Positions 17,061 to 26,081 of a DNA stretch of 40,526 bases are shown here, piece after piece. Origin of the DNA: Nostoc sp. NMS9 (GTDB lineage Bacteria > Cyanobacteriota > Cyanobacteriia > Cyanobacteriales > Nostocaceae). The stretch lies in assembly GCF_017114995.1 (NCBI RefSeq), contig NZ_JABXKL010000051.1:1-40526 (forward strand), given 5' to 3'. The first letter of the stretch is position 1. Every line of letters starts with the position of its first letter. The position numbers and the translations under genes were made by a program. The notes under the pieces were generated by a model, which saw only the letters and a program-made list of their open reading frames with translations, did no database searches and was not told where the DNA came from.

Positions 17061-18182
17061 TTAACCTCCAAAACCAGAAATTAAACGCTTCAGGGCACGA
17101 CCAGCAACATCGCCATACCGCAGTTCTCCACACATAATCTTACCCATGATCTGGGGAGCCGAGGGATGCTTAACACCAACTTTGTAGCCAATGTTGGAAA
17201 ACCGATAGAATGCTCCAGCTAATTTTTGCGCCCAAGCCATTTCAGCACCCAACTCTTCATTAATGGCTTCGCTATATTTTTCTAAAGCGTTAGTGTCACC
17301 AGAAAGTGCTTCATTAATGGTTGCGGCTGCGAGTAAACCACTAAAAATTGAGGGGCGAATGCCTTCTGCTGTCATGGGATCAACCACACAAGCAGCTTCC
17401 CCAGCTAAAACCGCATTTTGGGTGTGCAGCTTTTGATTACCATCCCAAATACATAGGGGATGACCATATTGTTTGCCGGTTTTGAGGTCTACATTCAACG
17501 ATTTGGCGTACTCATCCAAAATCTTTTTGAAGTCCTGGGGTTGACGACCAATAAACGTCCCGACACCTATGGAATAACCATCAGCTTTGGGGAAGTTCCA
17601 GAGATAGCCGTTTTTGACCAAGCCAAACTCAAAATGAATTACGGGTTGATTTTCTATAATGCCAGGGATTTCTGCCTCTAAAGCCCCTGTGAGCAAACGT
17701 TTACGTTCTTTGAAACCTAGCCATTTTGCCATTGATCCTTTGGCACCATCAGCCGCGATTAAATAGCGACCTGTAACTGGGCCATTAACTGTGTTAACTT
17801 GCCAATAGTCACTTTGAAATTCAATACCAGTTACTTCCGTACTATCTCGTAGTTCAGCCCCTTGCTTCTGTCCTTGCTGCACTAGGAAATGGTCAAAAAT
17901 ATCTCGTCGCACCATCCAGACTGGTTCTTTGGTGGCGATTTTTGCTTCCACGGGGTCGCCCAATTTCCAGGTAAAACGAAGGGAGTTGGCTTTCACAGAA
18001 ATCGCTGGGCTAAAATCAAAGTCAAACCATTGAGCGATCGCTGGAGATACACCACCACCACAAGGTTTATATCTTGGCAGAGATTCTTTTTCCAACACTA
18101 ATACTGAGCGACCTTGTTTGGCTAAATGATATGCAGCTGTTCCACCAGCTGGCCCAGCGCCGACGATGATGCAGTCGTACAT
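17061..18182 (-). CDS. Geranylgeranyl-reductase-family FAD oxidoreductase
   Basis: A 373-residue FAD-dependent enzyme. The N-terminal dinucleotide-binding motif is IIVGAGPAGGTAAYHLAKQG, followed by the family motif YKPCGGGVSP and later LAGEAACVVDPMTAEGIRPS, which binds the FAD pyrophosphate. The family reduces isoprenoid double bonds, as in chlorophyll and archaeal lipid synthesis. The protein is shorter than the usual chlorophyll ChlP and differs in its N-terminus, so I do not call it chlP; a role in isoprenoid or quinone-linked reduction is likely. It follows pyrH-frr on the same strand, but a strong 13-bp hairpin lies between. Confidence 0.8.
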   Translation of the reverse strand: MYDCIIVGAGPAGGTAAYHLAKQGRSVLVLEKESLPRYKPCGGGVSPAIAQWFDFDFSPAISVKANSLRFTWKLGDPVEAKIATKEPVWMVRRDIFDHFLVQQGQKQGAELRDSTEVTGIEFQSDYWQVNTVNGPVTGRYLIAADGAKGSMAKWLGFKERKRLLTGALEAEIPGIIENQPVIHFEFGLVKNGYLWNFPKADGYSIGVGTFIGRQPQDFKKILDEYAKSLNVDLKTGKQYGHPLCIWDGNQKLHTQNAVLAGEAACVVDPMTAEGIRPSIFSGLLAAATINEALSGDTNALEKYSEAINEELGAEMAWAQKLAGAFYRFSNIGYKVGVKHPSAPQIMGKIMCGELRYGDVAGRALKRLISGFGG

Positions 18183-18258
18183 ATTGAATTTTTGCTCCAG
18201 AATTAGTTTATTTTCTATTGAGATACTCGATCAATTTTTGTTAGATACCTAAGAAATG

Positions 18259-18299
18259 ATAAAGGCTGAAGAATTTATCCATTATCCTTCAGCCTTTAT
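18259..18299 (-). terminator. 13-bp hairpin after frr
   Basis: ATAAAGGCTGAAG (18259-18271) pairs perfectly with CTTCAGCCTTTAT (18287-18299) over a 15-base loop, directly downstream of the frr stop on the minus strand. There is no T-run but the stem is long; it probably terminates or processes the pyrH-frr transcript. Confidence 0.55.
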
Positions 18300-18316
18300 G
18301 CTTAAGACTTTAGACT

Positions 18317-18865
18317 TTAAACAGTCGTGATGTCTTTTTCTTTTTCTGCCAACAGCGCGTCTATTTTGGCGTTATACTCGTTTGTCAGTTTTTGCAAGTT
18401 GTCTTGTTGGTCTTTTGATTCATCTTTGGAGATTTCAGAGGCTTTTTCCTGTTTGCGAATGGCGTCTATGGCATCGCGGCGAATGTTGCGAATAGCAACA
18501 CGACCCTCTTCAGCATACTTGGATGCCATTTTGACGAATTCTTTACGGCGTTCGCTCGTTAAGGGCGGAATATTCAACCTGATTACAGAACCGTCGTTAC
18601 TGGGTGTTAAACCCACATCTGAGAGGGAAATAGCCTTCTCAACGATGTTTAGGGTGTTGCGCTCGTAGGGTTGAATTAAGATTGTCGTAGCATCCGGCGT
18701 GCTAATATTTGCCAGTGATTTTAAGGAAGTAGGCGAACCGTAATAGTCCACTAATACCTTATCTAATAGACTCGCATTGGCGCGACCAGTGCGAATCGAG
18801 TTAAAAGCTCGTTGAGTTGCCTCAACGGTTTTTTGCATCGTACTTTCAGCTTCAGCTAATTTCAC
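18317..18865 (-). CDS. frr: Ribosome recycling factor
   Basis: A 182-residue RRF that releases post-termination ribosomes together with EF-G. The sequence is typical: [20 protein letters not shown], then [14 protein letters not shown] and [21 protein letters not shown] choose the GTG at 18863-18865, because GGGAGG sits five bases upstream and the product begins KLAEAES as in relatives; a TTG 15 bases earlier has no such site. With this start the gene overlaps the end of pyrH by 14 bases, the conserved pyrH-frr arrangement. No oddity is seen. Confidence 0.95.
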   Translation of the reverse strand: MKLAEAESTMQKTVEATQRAFNSIRTGRANASLLDKVLVDYYGSPTSLKSLANISTPDATTILIQPYERNTLNIVEKAISLSDVGLTPSNDGSVIRLNIPPLTSERRKEFVKMASKYAEEGRVAIRNIRRDAIDAIRKQEKASEISKDESKDQQDNLQKLTNEYNAKIDALLAEKEKDITTV

Positions 18866-19580
18866 AAGAACCTCCCACAAGGGTGCCGATGGATTCTCCC
18901 AAGACTGCTCGGTGGATGTTACCTCGCACCGTTAGGTCAAATACTAGAATTGGGATATTATTTTCTTTACACAAGGCGATCGCAGTACTATCCATCACCC
19001 GCAAATCTTTGGCTAAAACGTGCGCGTAGGTTAAGCTATTGTAACGCTTGGCGTCAGGATAAATATGAGGATCGGCATCATATACTCCATCTACTTTGGT
19101 GGCTTTAAAAATTACCTCAGCATCAATTTCTGCGGCTCTTAATGCCGCAGTAGTATCTGTAGTAAAAAAGGGATTTCCAGAACCAGCACCAAAAATTACC
19201 ACCCGCCCTTTTTCAAGATGACGGATGGCACGACGACGGATATACGGTTCCGCTAATTCTTGCATAGCGATCGCAGTTTGTACTCGCGTCTGTACTCCTA
19301 TGCGTTCTAGCGAATCTTGCAGCGTCATGGCATTCATTACCGTGGCAATCATCCCGATATAGTCAGCGGTTGCCCTGTCCATCCCCGCTGACGCTGCTTT
19401 GACGCCACGAAAAATATTGCCGCCGCCAACAACTATGGCGATTTGAGTACCAGTGGCTATCACCTCTGCTAATTCTTGTGCTATTCCTTTGACCACTTCG
19501 GGATCAATGCCATAGCCCATGTTGCCCATTAAGGCTTCACCGCTCAGTTTGAGTAAAACCCGTCGGTAATTCGTTCCCAT
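18852..19580 (-). CDS. pyrH: UMP kinase
   Basis: A 242-residue hexameric-type UMP kinase of the amino-acid kinase fold, which phosphorylates UMP to UDP in pyrimidine synthesis. Motifs visible are [28 protein letters not shown] and the nucleotide region [20 protein letters not shown] with VDGVYDADP. The ATG at 19580 ([12 protein letters not shown]) is preferred over the upstream in-frame start, which would add 13 untypical residues ([13 protein letters not shown]). The gene overlaps frr by 14 bases. Confidence 0.95.
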   Translation of the reverse strand: MGTNYRRVLLKLSGEALMGNMGYGIDPEVVKGIAQELAEVIATGTQIAIVVGGGNIFRGVKAASAGMDRATADYIGMIATVMNAMTLQDSLERIGVQTRVQTAIAMQELAEPYIRRRAIRHLEKGRVVIFGAGSGNPFFTTDTTAALRAAEIDAEVIFKATKVDGVYDADPHIYPDAKRYNSLTYAHVLAKDLRVMDSTAIALCKENNIPILVFDLTVRGNIHRAVLGESIGTLVGGSCEIS

Positions 19581-19651
19581 GAAGTTACGCTTTATCAAAA
19601 AAGTTGCAATTGCCTCCAATTTAAGATAGCAGTTACAGGGACTATCTATGT

Positions 19652-20206
19652 CTAGTTACGCCAAATCAATGTAGTGCCGACTGGTTCTGTTTGTGGTATG
19701 GCTATTTCTTCACCTTTAAACAGAGAAGCGATCGCAGTTTTCAAATAATTCTCTCCCACTGATAATGGTTCTTGGGGATGATTATCAATTTTACCTTTGT
19801 AACGGACTATACCATTAGTATCGATGAGAAAAGCCGTTGGTGTTTTTGTTGCACCGAAACTACCGGTTACATCTTGCGTTGAGTCCCACAGGTAGGGGAA
19901 GTTCAACTGGTGACGTAGGGCAAAAGCTTTCATGTTTTCAAAGCTTGACCTAGTGTCGTAGTCAACATTACTACCATTCAGTCCAATTAGTGTGAAGCCT
20001 TTTGGGGCAAATTCGGCTTGAATGTTTTTTAGTCTGCCTAAATACCGGTCGACATAAGGGCAGTGGTTACACATGGAAATAACGCCGACTGCTCGGAACT
20101 TCTCAAGATAACGCCTGAGATGGTGTACTTGACCATCAATTCCTGGCAATTCAAAATCTGGTGCGTAGCTCCCAATGGGAGTATCAATTGTTTCTAGTAG
20201 ATTCAT
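19652..20206 (-). CDS. Thioredoxin-fold redoxin with CxxC
   Basis: A 184-residue AhpC/TSA-type redoxin. The fold begins with [20 protein letters not shown] and carries the active-site motif [12 protein letters not shown] with cysteines 46 and 49, followed by [11 protein letters not shown] and the cis-Pro segment [20 protein letters not shown]. It has no signal peptide, so it is cytosolic. It is a thiol oxidoreductase or peroxidase-like protein; the substrate is not known. It lies just upstream of pyrH on the same strand with a 71-base gap, so co-transcription is possible. Confidence 0.85.
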   Translation of the reverse strand: MNLLETIDTPIGSYAPDFELPGIDGQVHHLRRYLEKFRAVGVISMCNHCPYVDRYLGRLKNIQAEFAPKGFTLIGLNGSNVDYDTRSSFENMKAFALRHQLNFPYLWDSTQDVTGSFGATKTPTAFLIDTNGIVRYKGKIDNHPQEPLSVGENYLKTAIASLFKGEEIAIPQTEPVGTTLIWRN

Positions 20207-20674
20207 AATTTCTGGCTCGCAGAACTAGGAACAAGAAAAATATTGTTAAATTCAGCGTCAGTTTCCAGTTGCAAACCACCCCTTAGCCGATGCCTCATAT
20301 TCGCCAATCTTATAGACCCAATTTGCGATCGTAAATTGTGAAACTACTGAATATAGAACTGATGCTAATTCACTCACATCTACAAAATAGCCCAAATATT
20401 ACTCATATTAGAGAAGTTATGATTCCTAATACTGACATAATCTCAGTTGTGAGTAAATTACCTCTATCAAAAAGACGAAAACTCTCTACACTGGATAAAA
20501 TTATCAGCTTGATGCTAGTATTATCAGCCTAGAAGCTTTTGTGGTATATGTATAGGCTATCACTAGAGCAAAGGATGTATTTTGAAAATCTGATAAATTT
20601 TATGCAAATTAAAAATAATTTTACTTGTGCCTTGCTGCTGAAAAACTTTTAGCATTGTTTACATCAAATTTACC
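20207..20674. other. Divergent intergenic region
   Basis: About 470 bases between the redoxin gene (minus) and the hydrolase gene (plus). A 64-codon plus-strand frame (20338-20532) exists but has no recognisable family or convincing ribosome site. The region presumably carries both promoters; none can be placed with confidence. Confidence 0.4.
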
Positions 20675-21601
20675 ATGACAACCTCAAGTTCAAAAACATC
20701 ACTTAACTCTACAAAAACCTGGATTTGGCAAGATTTTCCAATCTGCTATCAAACCCAAGGAACTACTGGGCCAGCTGTTGTCCTGGTGCATGGATTTGGT
20801 GCTTCTTGGTGGCACTGGCGAAAAAATATTCCCGTATTAGCGGAAAATTGCCGTGTTTATGCGATCGATTTGATTGGTTTTGGCGCTTCTGCAAAACCTC
20901 AACCTGGTGAAAAAATTACTTACACACTAGAAACCTGGGGACAGCAAGTAGCAGATTTTTGCCGTGAAGTAGTGGGTGAGCCAGCTTTTTTAGTCGGAAA
21001 TTCCATTGGCTGTATTGTAGCTATGCAATCAGCAGTAAGCAACCCAGATATTGCCTTGGGAGTTGCTTTGCTCAACTGTTCTTTACGGTTGTTGCACGAT
21101 CGCAAACGGGTAACTTTACCTTTATCTCGTCGTTACGGAGCGCCTCTACTGCAACGTCTATTATCTATCAAACCAGTTGGTGATTTCTTTTTCAATCAAC
21201 TCGCCAAACCGAAAACAGTGCGGAAAATTCTGCTGCAAGCTTATGCGAATGCTGAGATGGTGACAGATGAGTTGGTAGATATTCTCACTTCACCAGCAAG
21301 CGATCCGGGGGCTGGTGCTGTGTTTCTTGCCTTTACTTCTTATTCTACAGGGCCACTACCTGAAGAACTTTTACCACTGTTAGCTTGTCCTGTGATTATT
21401 TTGTGGGGAACGGCCGATCCGTGGGAACCAATTAAATTAGGAAGAGAATTAGCTAACTTTCCGCAAGTAGAAAAGTTTATTCCTTTAGAGGGAGTGGGAC
21501 ATTGTCCACAGGATGAAGCGCCGGAGTTAGTCAATCCGATTTTACTCGATTGGATTTTGGAGCAAAAGACAGTAATAGACTCGGCAAAGCTAGAGGAATA
21601 A
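20675..21601 (+). CDS. Alpha/beta-fold hydrolase
   Basis: A 308-residue hydrolase with a full catalytic triad: Ser110 in the nucleophile elbow VGNSIGC, Asp248 in LWGTADPW and His276 in GVGHCPQDEAPE. The oxyanion-hole segment is VLVHGFGASWWHWRKNIPVL. The sequence resembles the group that includes plant/cyanobacterial pheophytinase-like proteins, so a pigment or lipid ester substrate is possible but not shown. No signal peptide is visible. It is monocistronic, with AT-rich flanks on both sides. Confidence 0.85.
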   Translation: MTTSSSKTSLNSTKTWIWQDFPICYQTQGTTGPAVVLVHGFGASWWHWRKNIPVLAENCRVYAIDLIGFGASAKPQPGEKITYTLETWGQQVADFCREVVGEPAFLVGNSIGCIVAMQSAVSNPDIALGVALLNCSLRLLHDRKRVTLPLSRRYGAPLLQRLLSIKPVGDFFFNQLAKPKTVRKILLQAYANAEMVTDELVDILTSPASDPGAGAVFLAFTSYSTGPLPEELLPLLACPVIILWGTADPWEPIKLGRELANFPQVEKFIPLEGVGHCPQDEAPELVNPILLDWILEQKTVIDSAKLEE

Positions 21602-21801
21602 TTTACATCAAGCTAACCCCCAAATTTATAGAATGTATATTGAAAATTGATTCTTCTTCTGCAATAAGTTAAAGGGAAAATACAGAAATCATATTTGGTT
21701 TTTGAAAAATTATAAGTATATGTAGTAGCTTGGTTAGGCTTGATGATTTGAGTATTATTAATTACCCATACTCTCGTTGTTTACATACAAAATTAATTTA
21801 A

Positions 21802-22503
21802 TTAGTCTTTATGAATGGGTAATCCTAGCCAGTCACTTAGTTCAGTAGCTAACCAATCAAGTTCATCTTCAGACACCAAAGATATAGAAATTCTGTATTT
21901 ATATTCCCCAGCAAAAATAATAATTTCAGATTCATATATACTACCCAAGTAGTCAGGTGCATAGTCAGGTAAAGAATTAAGTTTTATATGACGTTTAATA
22001 CGTTCTAATTTGTTAATATCTTGCCTGTGATTAGAGTTATCTTCATATATCTTCACTCCCCAGATTTCATGACTTAAAGAAATTTTTTGCTGATTAATCT
22101 CTAGTCGTGTATTTGCCAATATCTTGACAATATAATTGGCAAATATAAAGAACATGGCTACGGCAAAAGTCCACCAAGGAATAGAGAATAAAGCTAAGAC
22201 AATTTTAGAAGACAAATCAGCCCAATAAATACCAAAGAGAATTGCAACCAAGGTTATACTAGGAATCATAAACATTACCCCAAAGGTAATTAGAGTCACA
22301 TAAGCTTTGCTAAGTCCTGGTGAGGGAAAGATGATTTCCAGAGACTCTTCATCTTTCCTTAATATGACTCTACTATTTTGTGGTTTTGGAATATCTGCCA
22401 TGAAATCTCGTTTGCGCTTTCCAGTTGGTTTCTCGGCTGCGTCTCTGAAGATAGATTTGATCGCGTCAATGAGCATAAAAACAGCGATTCCAAGTCTAGA
22501 CAC
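21802..22503 (-). CDS. Membrane protein of unknown function
   Basis: A 233-residue protein with two to three hydrophobic segments (around VTLITFGVMFMIPSITLVAI, then LALFSIPWWTFAVAMFFIF) followed by a soluble domain ending EDELDWLATELSDWLGLP. The layout - a short N-terminal region, QNSRVILRKDEESLEIIFP, two membrane passes, then a beta-rich part with INQQKISLSHEIWG - matches a family found in cyanobacteria alone or fused to protein kinases. No enzyme motif is seen. A start at M10 (MLIDAIKS) is also possible. Function is unknown. Confidence 0.65.
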   Translation of the reverse strand: MSRLGIAVFMLIDAIKSIFRDAAEKPTGKRKRDFMADIPKPQNSRVILRKDEESLEIIFPSPGLSKAYVTLITFGVMFMIPSITLVAILFGIYWADLSSKIVLALFSIPWWTFAVAMFFIFANYIVKILANTRLEINQQKISLSHEIWGVKIYEDNSNHRQDINKLERIKRHIKLNSLPDYAPDYLGSIYESEIIIFAGEYKYRISISLVSEDELDWLATELSDWLGLPIHKD

Positions 22504-22523
22504 TTAGAGTAGACGTGGACAGT

Positions 22524-22581
22524 TCGGCGCTTCCTATCTTCTAGAATAGCTAGTATTTTATTTCTTTATCAGTCCCTTAGT
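22524..22581. repeat. Dispersed repeat copy B
   Basis: This noncoding stretch between two minus-strand genes matches bases 1-60 of the window in the same orientation, with a 4-base indel and scattered changes. It is probably a member of a dispersed repeat family. Confidence 0.5.
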
Positions 22582-22595
22582 ACTCAAGGCAATTA

Positions 22596-23297
22596 CTAAC
22601 TCAAAACTAACTGACTTAAGAAGAAAGCAAGGGCTGCACTACCCAAAGGAACTGTTAAATTGTCAATACCCAAAAATGAAACAGCCTCTAAAGCAGTAGC
22701 TATAACTGCCACTATCAGCGATATCGCCCAAGTTTGCCAACTGTTTCCTTGAGTTCCAACTAGAATCAAACTACAGACAACATAGCTAACGAGCATCATA
22801 GTTAGGGAGCCTTCCCAACTTTTTTCTGCCCCAAAAACTTTATACTTGTGTGTACCAAAGCGTTGCCCAATTAAGGCTGCTAATCCATCTCCCCAAGTCA
22901 TTACCAAAATTCCGAGTGCTGCGTACTGGGGTTGTTGCAAGTACCAGAACCAGGCAACTAAAATACCGAAACTGACAGAGTAAAAAAATGTCCCTAAGCT
23001 TTGCCGTCCAACACTATTAATACCAGGAAGAATGGGCAATCGGTAGGATAATAAAGTGATTGCACTCGCTAAAATAGAAGCTGTAATCCCTACGCTAGCG
23101 GGAATATCTAGCCACCAAGCGATTAAAATCACATTACCAGTGCCAATATGAACTATCTTCCGCACGATTTCTGGCTCGTTGGCGAAGCGGTTTACCACCC
23201 ATGCAATTAGAAGGATGAGTAACACCCAGATTGCAGCCAACGCAATTTGCAGCCAGAAAACCGGAATTGAGGTGAAGTCAGAAAATGTAATTAACAA
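22596..23297 (-). CDS. Phytol/dolichol kinase-family membrane protein
   Basis: A 233-residue polytopic membrane protein of the CTP-dependent polyprenol/phytol kinase family. Diagnostic segments are EIVRKIVHIGTGNVILIAWW near the N-terminus, the acidic WGDGLAALIGQRFG loop and the KSWEGSLTMMLVSY motif. At least six hydrophobic helices are visible. Cyanobacterial members act as phytol kinase, salvaging phytol from chlorophyll breakdown for tocopherol synthesis; that specificity is inferred from family knowledge. The divergent yidD gene starts 61 bases away, so the promoters are close. Confidence 0.8.
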   Translation of the reverse strand: MLITFSDFTSIPVFWLQIALAAIWVLLILLIAWVVNRFANEPEIVRKIVHIGTGNVILIAWWLDIPASVGITASILASAITLLSYRLPILPGINSVGRQSLGTFFYSVSFGILVAWFWYLQQPQYAALGILVMTWGDGLAALIGQRFGTHKYKVFGAEKSWEGSLTMMLVSYVVCSLILVGTQGNSWQTWAISLIVAVIATALEAVSFLGIDNLTVPLGSAALAFFLSQLVLS

Positions 23298-23358
23298 AGA
23301 TGCAACAAAATGAGAATTTTTACCCCTGTTACTAATTTATAAGATTTGGGTAGCTGCA

Positions 23359-23595
23359 ATGAAATTATTATTGATTTGGCTGATTCGGGGCTACCGAATG
23401 TTTATCTCGCCGTTGTTTCTCCCGACTTGTCGCTTTCAACCAACTTGTTCGATGTATGCTATTGAAGCTATTGAACGATTTGGAGTGTTACGTGGTAGCT
23501 GGATGGCAACTCGGCGGATTTTACGCTGTCATCCGTTTCATCCAGGTGGTTACGATCCAGTGCCAGAGGTGGTAGAAAAGGTTAAGGAGCAATAA
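23359..23595 (+). CDS. yidD: Membrane protein insertion efficiency factor YidD
   Basis: A 78-residue YidD protein. The sequence shows the family hallmarks: [17 protein letters not shown] at the N-terminus, [19 protein letters not shown] with conserved cysteines, and [14 protein letters not shown] near the end. It assists insertion of membrane proteins through YidC at the cytoplasmic membrane. The gene is complete and of normal length. Its 3' side consists of Nostoc-type GCGCGGAGGGA repeat DNA. Confidence 0.93.
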   Translation: MKLLLIWLIRGYRMFISPLFLPTCRFQPTCSMYAIEAIERFGVLRGSWMATRRILRCHPFHPGGYDPVPEVVEKVKEQ

Positions 23596-23794
23596 TTTAG
23601 TACAAATGGTGGCGAATTGAGGATTGGAGTTTAAACGCAAAGGGGCGCGGAGGGAAGCGCAGAGGGACGCTGAAAATGACAAGAGCGGTAAATTATTAAA
23701 GGATGTGTTCGTGGGTATAGCTATTTGGGGAGATGTCAATAGCTGAGGTTGTCATCTAGCGTGGGAAGGTTGAATAATTTAATTTAGACTTCTC

Positions 23795-24022
23795 ATGATT
23801 AATCTTACTGCGATTTCTATACCCGAACCACAAATTCCTACTCCTGGTCCGAACCCGCTACCTAGTCCCAATCCTGAGCCTAATCCACTACCTAGTCCCG
23901 AACCTGTACCGGGGCCAGCAATACCCCAACCCTTACCGGGGCCTGTACCAGAACCAGTACCTGCTCCCATTCCTCAAACAGTTCCAGCACCAATTCCCCA
24001 AACCATACCGGAACCTGTTTAG
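23795..24022 (+). CDS. Small proline-rich repeat protein
   Basis: A 75-residue frame whose product is almost entirely P-x-P repeats: PNPLPSPNPEPNPLPSPEPV, then PLPGPVPEPVPAP and IPQTVPAPIPQTIPEPV. The DNA repeats too (CCNGAACC and CCNGTACC units), so it could be a microsatellite-like repeat that happens to stay open. It is preceded by an ATG with a weak binding site and ends 46 bases before ychF. If made, it would be an extended polyproline-type protein. I am not sure it is a gene. Confidence 0.4.
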   Translation: MINLTAISIPEPQIPTPGPNPLPSPNPEPNPLPSPEPVPGPAIPQPLPGPVPEPVPAPIPQTVPAPIPQTIPEPV

Positions 24023-24067
24023 ATTACCTTGGTAATGTAATCCAAAATCCCAAATCTAAAATCCAAA

Positions 24068-25159
24068 ATGCTAAGAGCCGGAATTGTCGGACTTCCCAAC
24101 GTCGGAAAATCTACTTTATTTAATGCTGTAGTTGCTAATGCTAAGGCAGAAGCAGCTAACTTCCCTTTTTGCACGATTGAACCGAATGTCGGCGTTGTCG
24201 CAGTACCGGATGAACGGTTAAATGTTCTTGCTAAGATTGCCAGTTCGGCACAAATTATCCCGGCGCGGGTTGAATTTGTGGATATTGCCGGTTTAGTTAA
24301 AGGTGCTAGTCAGGGTGAGGGACTAGGGAATCAATTCCTGTCCCACATCCGGGAAGTTGATGCGATCGTCCATGTGGTACGTTGTTTTGAAAATGACGAT
24401 ATTATCCACGTTGCTGGTTCTGTTGACCCAGCACGAGATATTGAAATCATTAATATAGAACTGGGTTTATCAGATTTAGCACAAATTGAGCGGCGAATTG
24501 ACCGCACTCGCAAACAAGCTCGTACCAGCAAAGATGCACAGTTTGAAATCACAGTTTTAGAAAAATTAGCTGCGGCTTTAAATGAAGGTAAATCGGTGCG
24601 TCAGATGAGCTTGAATGAAGAAGAAACAGAAATTATTAAAGGATTAGAACTGCTCACTTATAAACCGATTATCTACGCCGCTAATGTATCTGAAGATGAG
24701 TTGGCAACTGGTAATCATTTTGTGGAAACAGTGCGACAAATTGCAGCAACAGAAAATGCCCAAGTTGTGATAGTTTCGGCTCAAGTTGAAGCTGAATTAG
24801 TGGAATTACCAGAGTCAGATAAAGCTGATTTCCTCGCATCTTTAGGTGTGGAAGAAGGTGGTTTGAAATCATTGATTCGGGCAACTTACATGCTTTTAGG
24901 CTTGCGGACATATTTTACCTGCGGTCCCAAAGAAACCCGCGCTTGGACAATTAATGCGGGAATGTCTGCACCTCAAGCTGCTGGTGTAATCCACAGTGAT
25001 TTTGAACGGGGATTTATTCGCGCTGAAACTGTCGCTTATAAAGACTTGGTAACAACTGGTTCGATGAATGCGGCGAAGGAGAAAGGGTTAGTTCGCAGTG
25101 AAGGGAAAGAGTATGTTGTGCAAGAAGGGGATGTAATGTTGTTCCGATTTAATGTGTAG
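24068..25159 (+). CDS. ychF: Redox-regulated ATPase YchF
   Basis: A 363-residue Obg-family P-loop protein. Walker A is GLPNVGKSTLFNA, the switch region is FVDIAGLVKGASQGEGLG, and the NKxD position is replaced by NVSE, typical of YchF, which prefers ATP over GTP. The C-terminal TGS domain contains RAWTINAGMSAPQAAGVIHS and FERGFIRAETV. It is associated with the ribosome and stress responses. Its spacer holds AAATCCAAAAT repeats, and a strong intrinsic terminator follows at 25353-25378. Confidence 0.95.
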   Translation: MLRAGIVGLPNVGKSTLFNAVVANAKAEAANFPFCTIEPNVGVVAVPDERLNVLAKIASSAQIIPARVEFVDIAGLVKGASQGEGLGNQFLSHIREVDAIVHVVRCFENDDIIHVAGSVDPARDIEIINIELGLSDLAQIERRIDRTRKQARTSKDAQFEITVLEKLAAALNEGKSVRQMSLNEEETEIIKGLELLTYKPIIYAANVSEDELATGNHFVETVRQIAATENAQVVIVSAQVEAELVELPESDKADFLASLGVEEGGLKSLIRATYMLLGLRTYFTCGPKETRAWTINAGMSAPQAAGVIHSDFERGFIRAETVAYKDLVTTGSMNAAKEKGLVRSEGKEYVVQEGDVMLFRFNV

Positions 25160-25352
25160 AGGTAATTAATGAGTGGCCGTTATCGATAAGATAATGGTCA
25201 ACCTACACCAAGTTGCGATCGCCCTAAAAATATTGACAAAGTATTCGATATATGCATATTGATGCTTAAGTAAACTGCTTGGCGATCGCAAATAAACAAG
25301 CTTTACCCAAAATATAGTTGCAAGCCCTAATTAGGTCAAATAAAATTAAAGG

Positions 25353-25378
25353 CGCTCTCCAAAAGGGGAGCGTTTTTT
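25353..25378 (+). terminator. Intrinsic terminator after ychF
   Basis: CGCTCTCC pairs with GGGGAGCG (8 bp, one G-T) around an AAAA loop, followed by TTTTTT. This is a canonical factor-independent terminator on the plus strand, about 190 bases beyond the ychF stop. Confidence 0.85.
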
Positions 25379-25432
25379 AGTGTCATTAGTCAGTTGTTAG
25401 TTTTTATGAGTGGTATAGGTTGATAATTGTTG

Positions 25433-25639
25433 TTAAAAACGAACAATAACTTTACCGCAATTTCGACCACTATATAAGTATTCCACAGCGTCAACGATAG
25501 ACTCCATTCCTCTGAATTGTGTTGAATCAACAGCAGGTTTAATTTTACCTGTCGATAATAGTTCCATCAGTCGAGACTGTTTCTCTTGTAAATATTCTGA
25601 ATAGTCAACGAAGAGAAAGCCACGTAGCGAGGCTCTAGT
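25433..25639 (-). pseudogene. MDR oxidoreductase, C-terminal fragment
   Basis: The minus-strand frame reads RASLRGFLFVDYSEYLQEKQ, LMELLSTGKIKPAVDSTQFR, GMESIVDAVEYLYSGRNCGK and VIVRF plus stop. This is the C-terminal lobe of the same medium-chain quinone oxidoreductase family as the fragment at 1142-1420. Similarity stops at about 25639; upstream codons lead into the start of the NIL-domain gene on the other strand. The fragment begins almost exactly where the other one ends in the protein, with no overlap. It is inactive. Confidence 0.75.
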
Positions 25640-25696
25640 GTTAAAAGAATTGTGCAAAGTAAAACCCTCATCCCAGAAGTCGAGTAGGAAGCTAGA

Positions 25697-26005
25697 ATGG
25701 CAATTCCAAATAAACAAGTAAAATCTAATACAGATATTTTAGATAATAGACGCACCCAAACTCGTATCCAAGTTCGCATTCCTAAAGACTTGTATGAAGA
25801 ACCAATCATTTCACGACTGGTTTCTCACTATGGGGTCATAGTCATTATTGCTGATGCTCAGGTAAGCGCAAACGTGCCACAATATAGCTGCTTCGATCTG
25901 GAACTGCGAGGTACTGTTTCTCAGATTGAAAGCGCCCTAACTTACCTGGATGAACTGGATTTAGAAGTTTTGCACCAATCCAGCCCTGAAGAAGATGGTT
26001 GGTAG
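25697..26005 (+). CDS. NIL-domain protein
   Basis: A 102-residue protein whose central part, TRIQVRIPKDLYEEPIISRL then VSHYGVIVIIADAQVS and GTVSQIESALTYLDELDLEV, is the NIL domain known from the C-terminus of methionine ABC-transporter ATPases and from cyanobacterial stand-alone proteins. It binds a ligand or acts as a regulatory module; here it is free-standing and cytosolic. AGGAAG lies about 8 bases before the ATG at 25697. The start region overlaps degraded coding DNA of the MDR fragment on the other strand. A 12-bp hairpin follows. Confidence 0.75.
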   Translation: MAIPNKQVKSNTDILDNRRTQTRIQVRIPKDLYEEPIISRLVSHYGVIVIIADAQVSANVPQYSCFDLELRGTVSQIESALTYLDELDLEVLHQSSPEEDGW

Positions 26006-26009
26006 ATTT

Positions 26010-26063
26010 AGTTAGGAGTTAGGAGTTAGAAGTTAAAAAATTCATAATTCATAACTCCTAACT
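26010..26063. terminator. Hairpin between convergent NIL and regulator genes
   Basis: AGTTAGGAGTTA (26010-26021) pairs perfectly with TAACTCCTAACT (26052-26063). The arm is preceded by a second overlapping copy of the repeat. It sits between two convergent stops and can serve either transcript; similar words lie at the purL end. Confidence 0.5.
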
Positions 26064-26081
26064 TTTAACTCTTAACTTTGT

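Noticed and set aside
17061..18182. Chlorophyll-specific geranylgeranyl reductase ChlP
   Set aside because: The family is right, but length and N-terminal sequence differ from the ChlP I know, so only the family name is used.
20338..20532. Small plus-strand frame of 64 codons
   Set aside because: No recognisable motif, no convincing ribosome site, and it lies in a promoter-bearing divergent spacer.
25567..25809. Minus-strand frame overlapping the NIL gene
   Set aside because: It is a mirror/alternative frame; the protein-like signal lies in the MDR fragment frame and the NIL frame.
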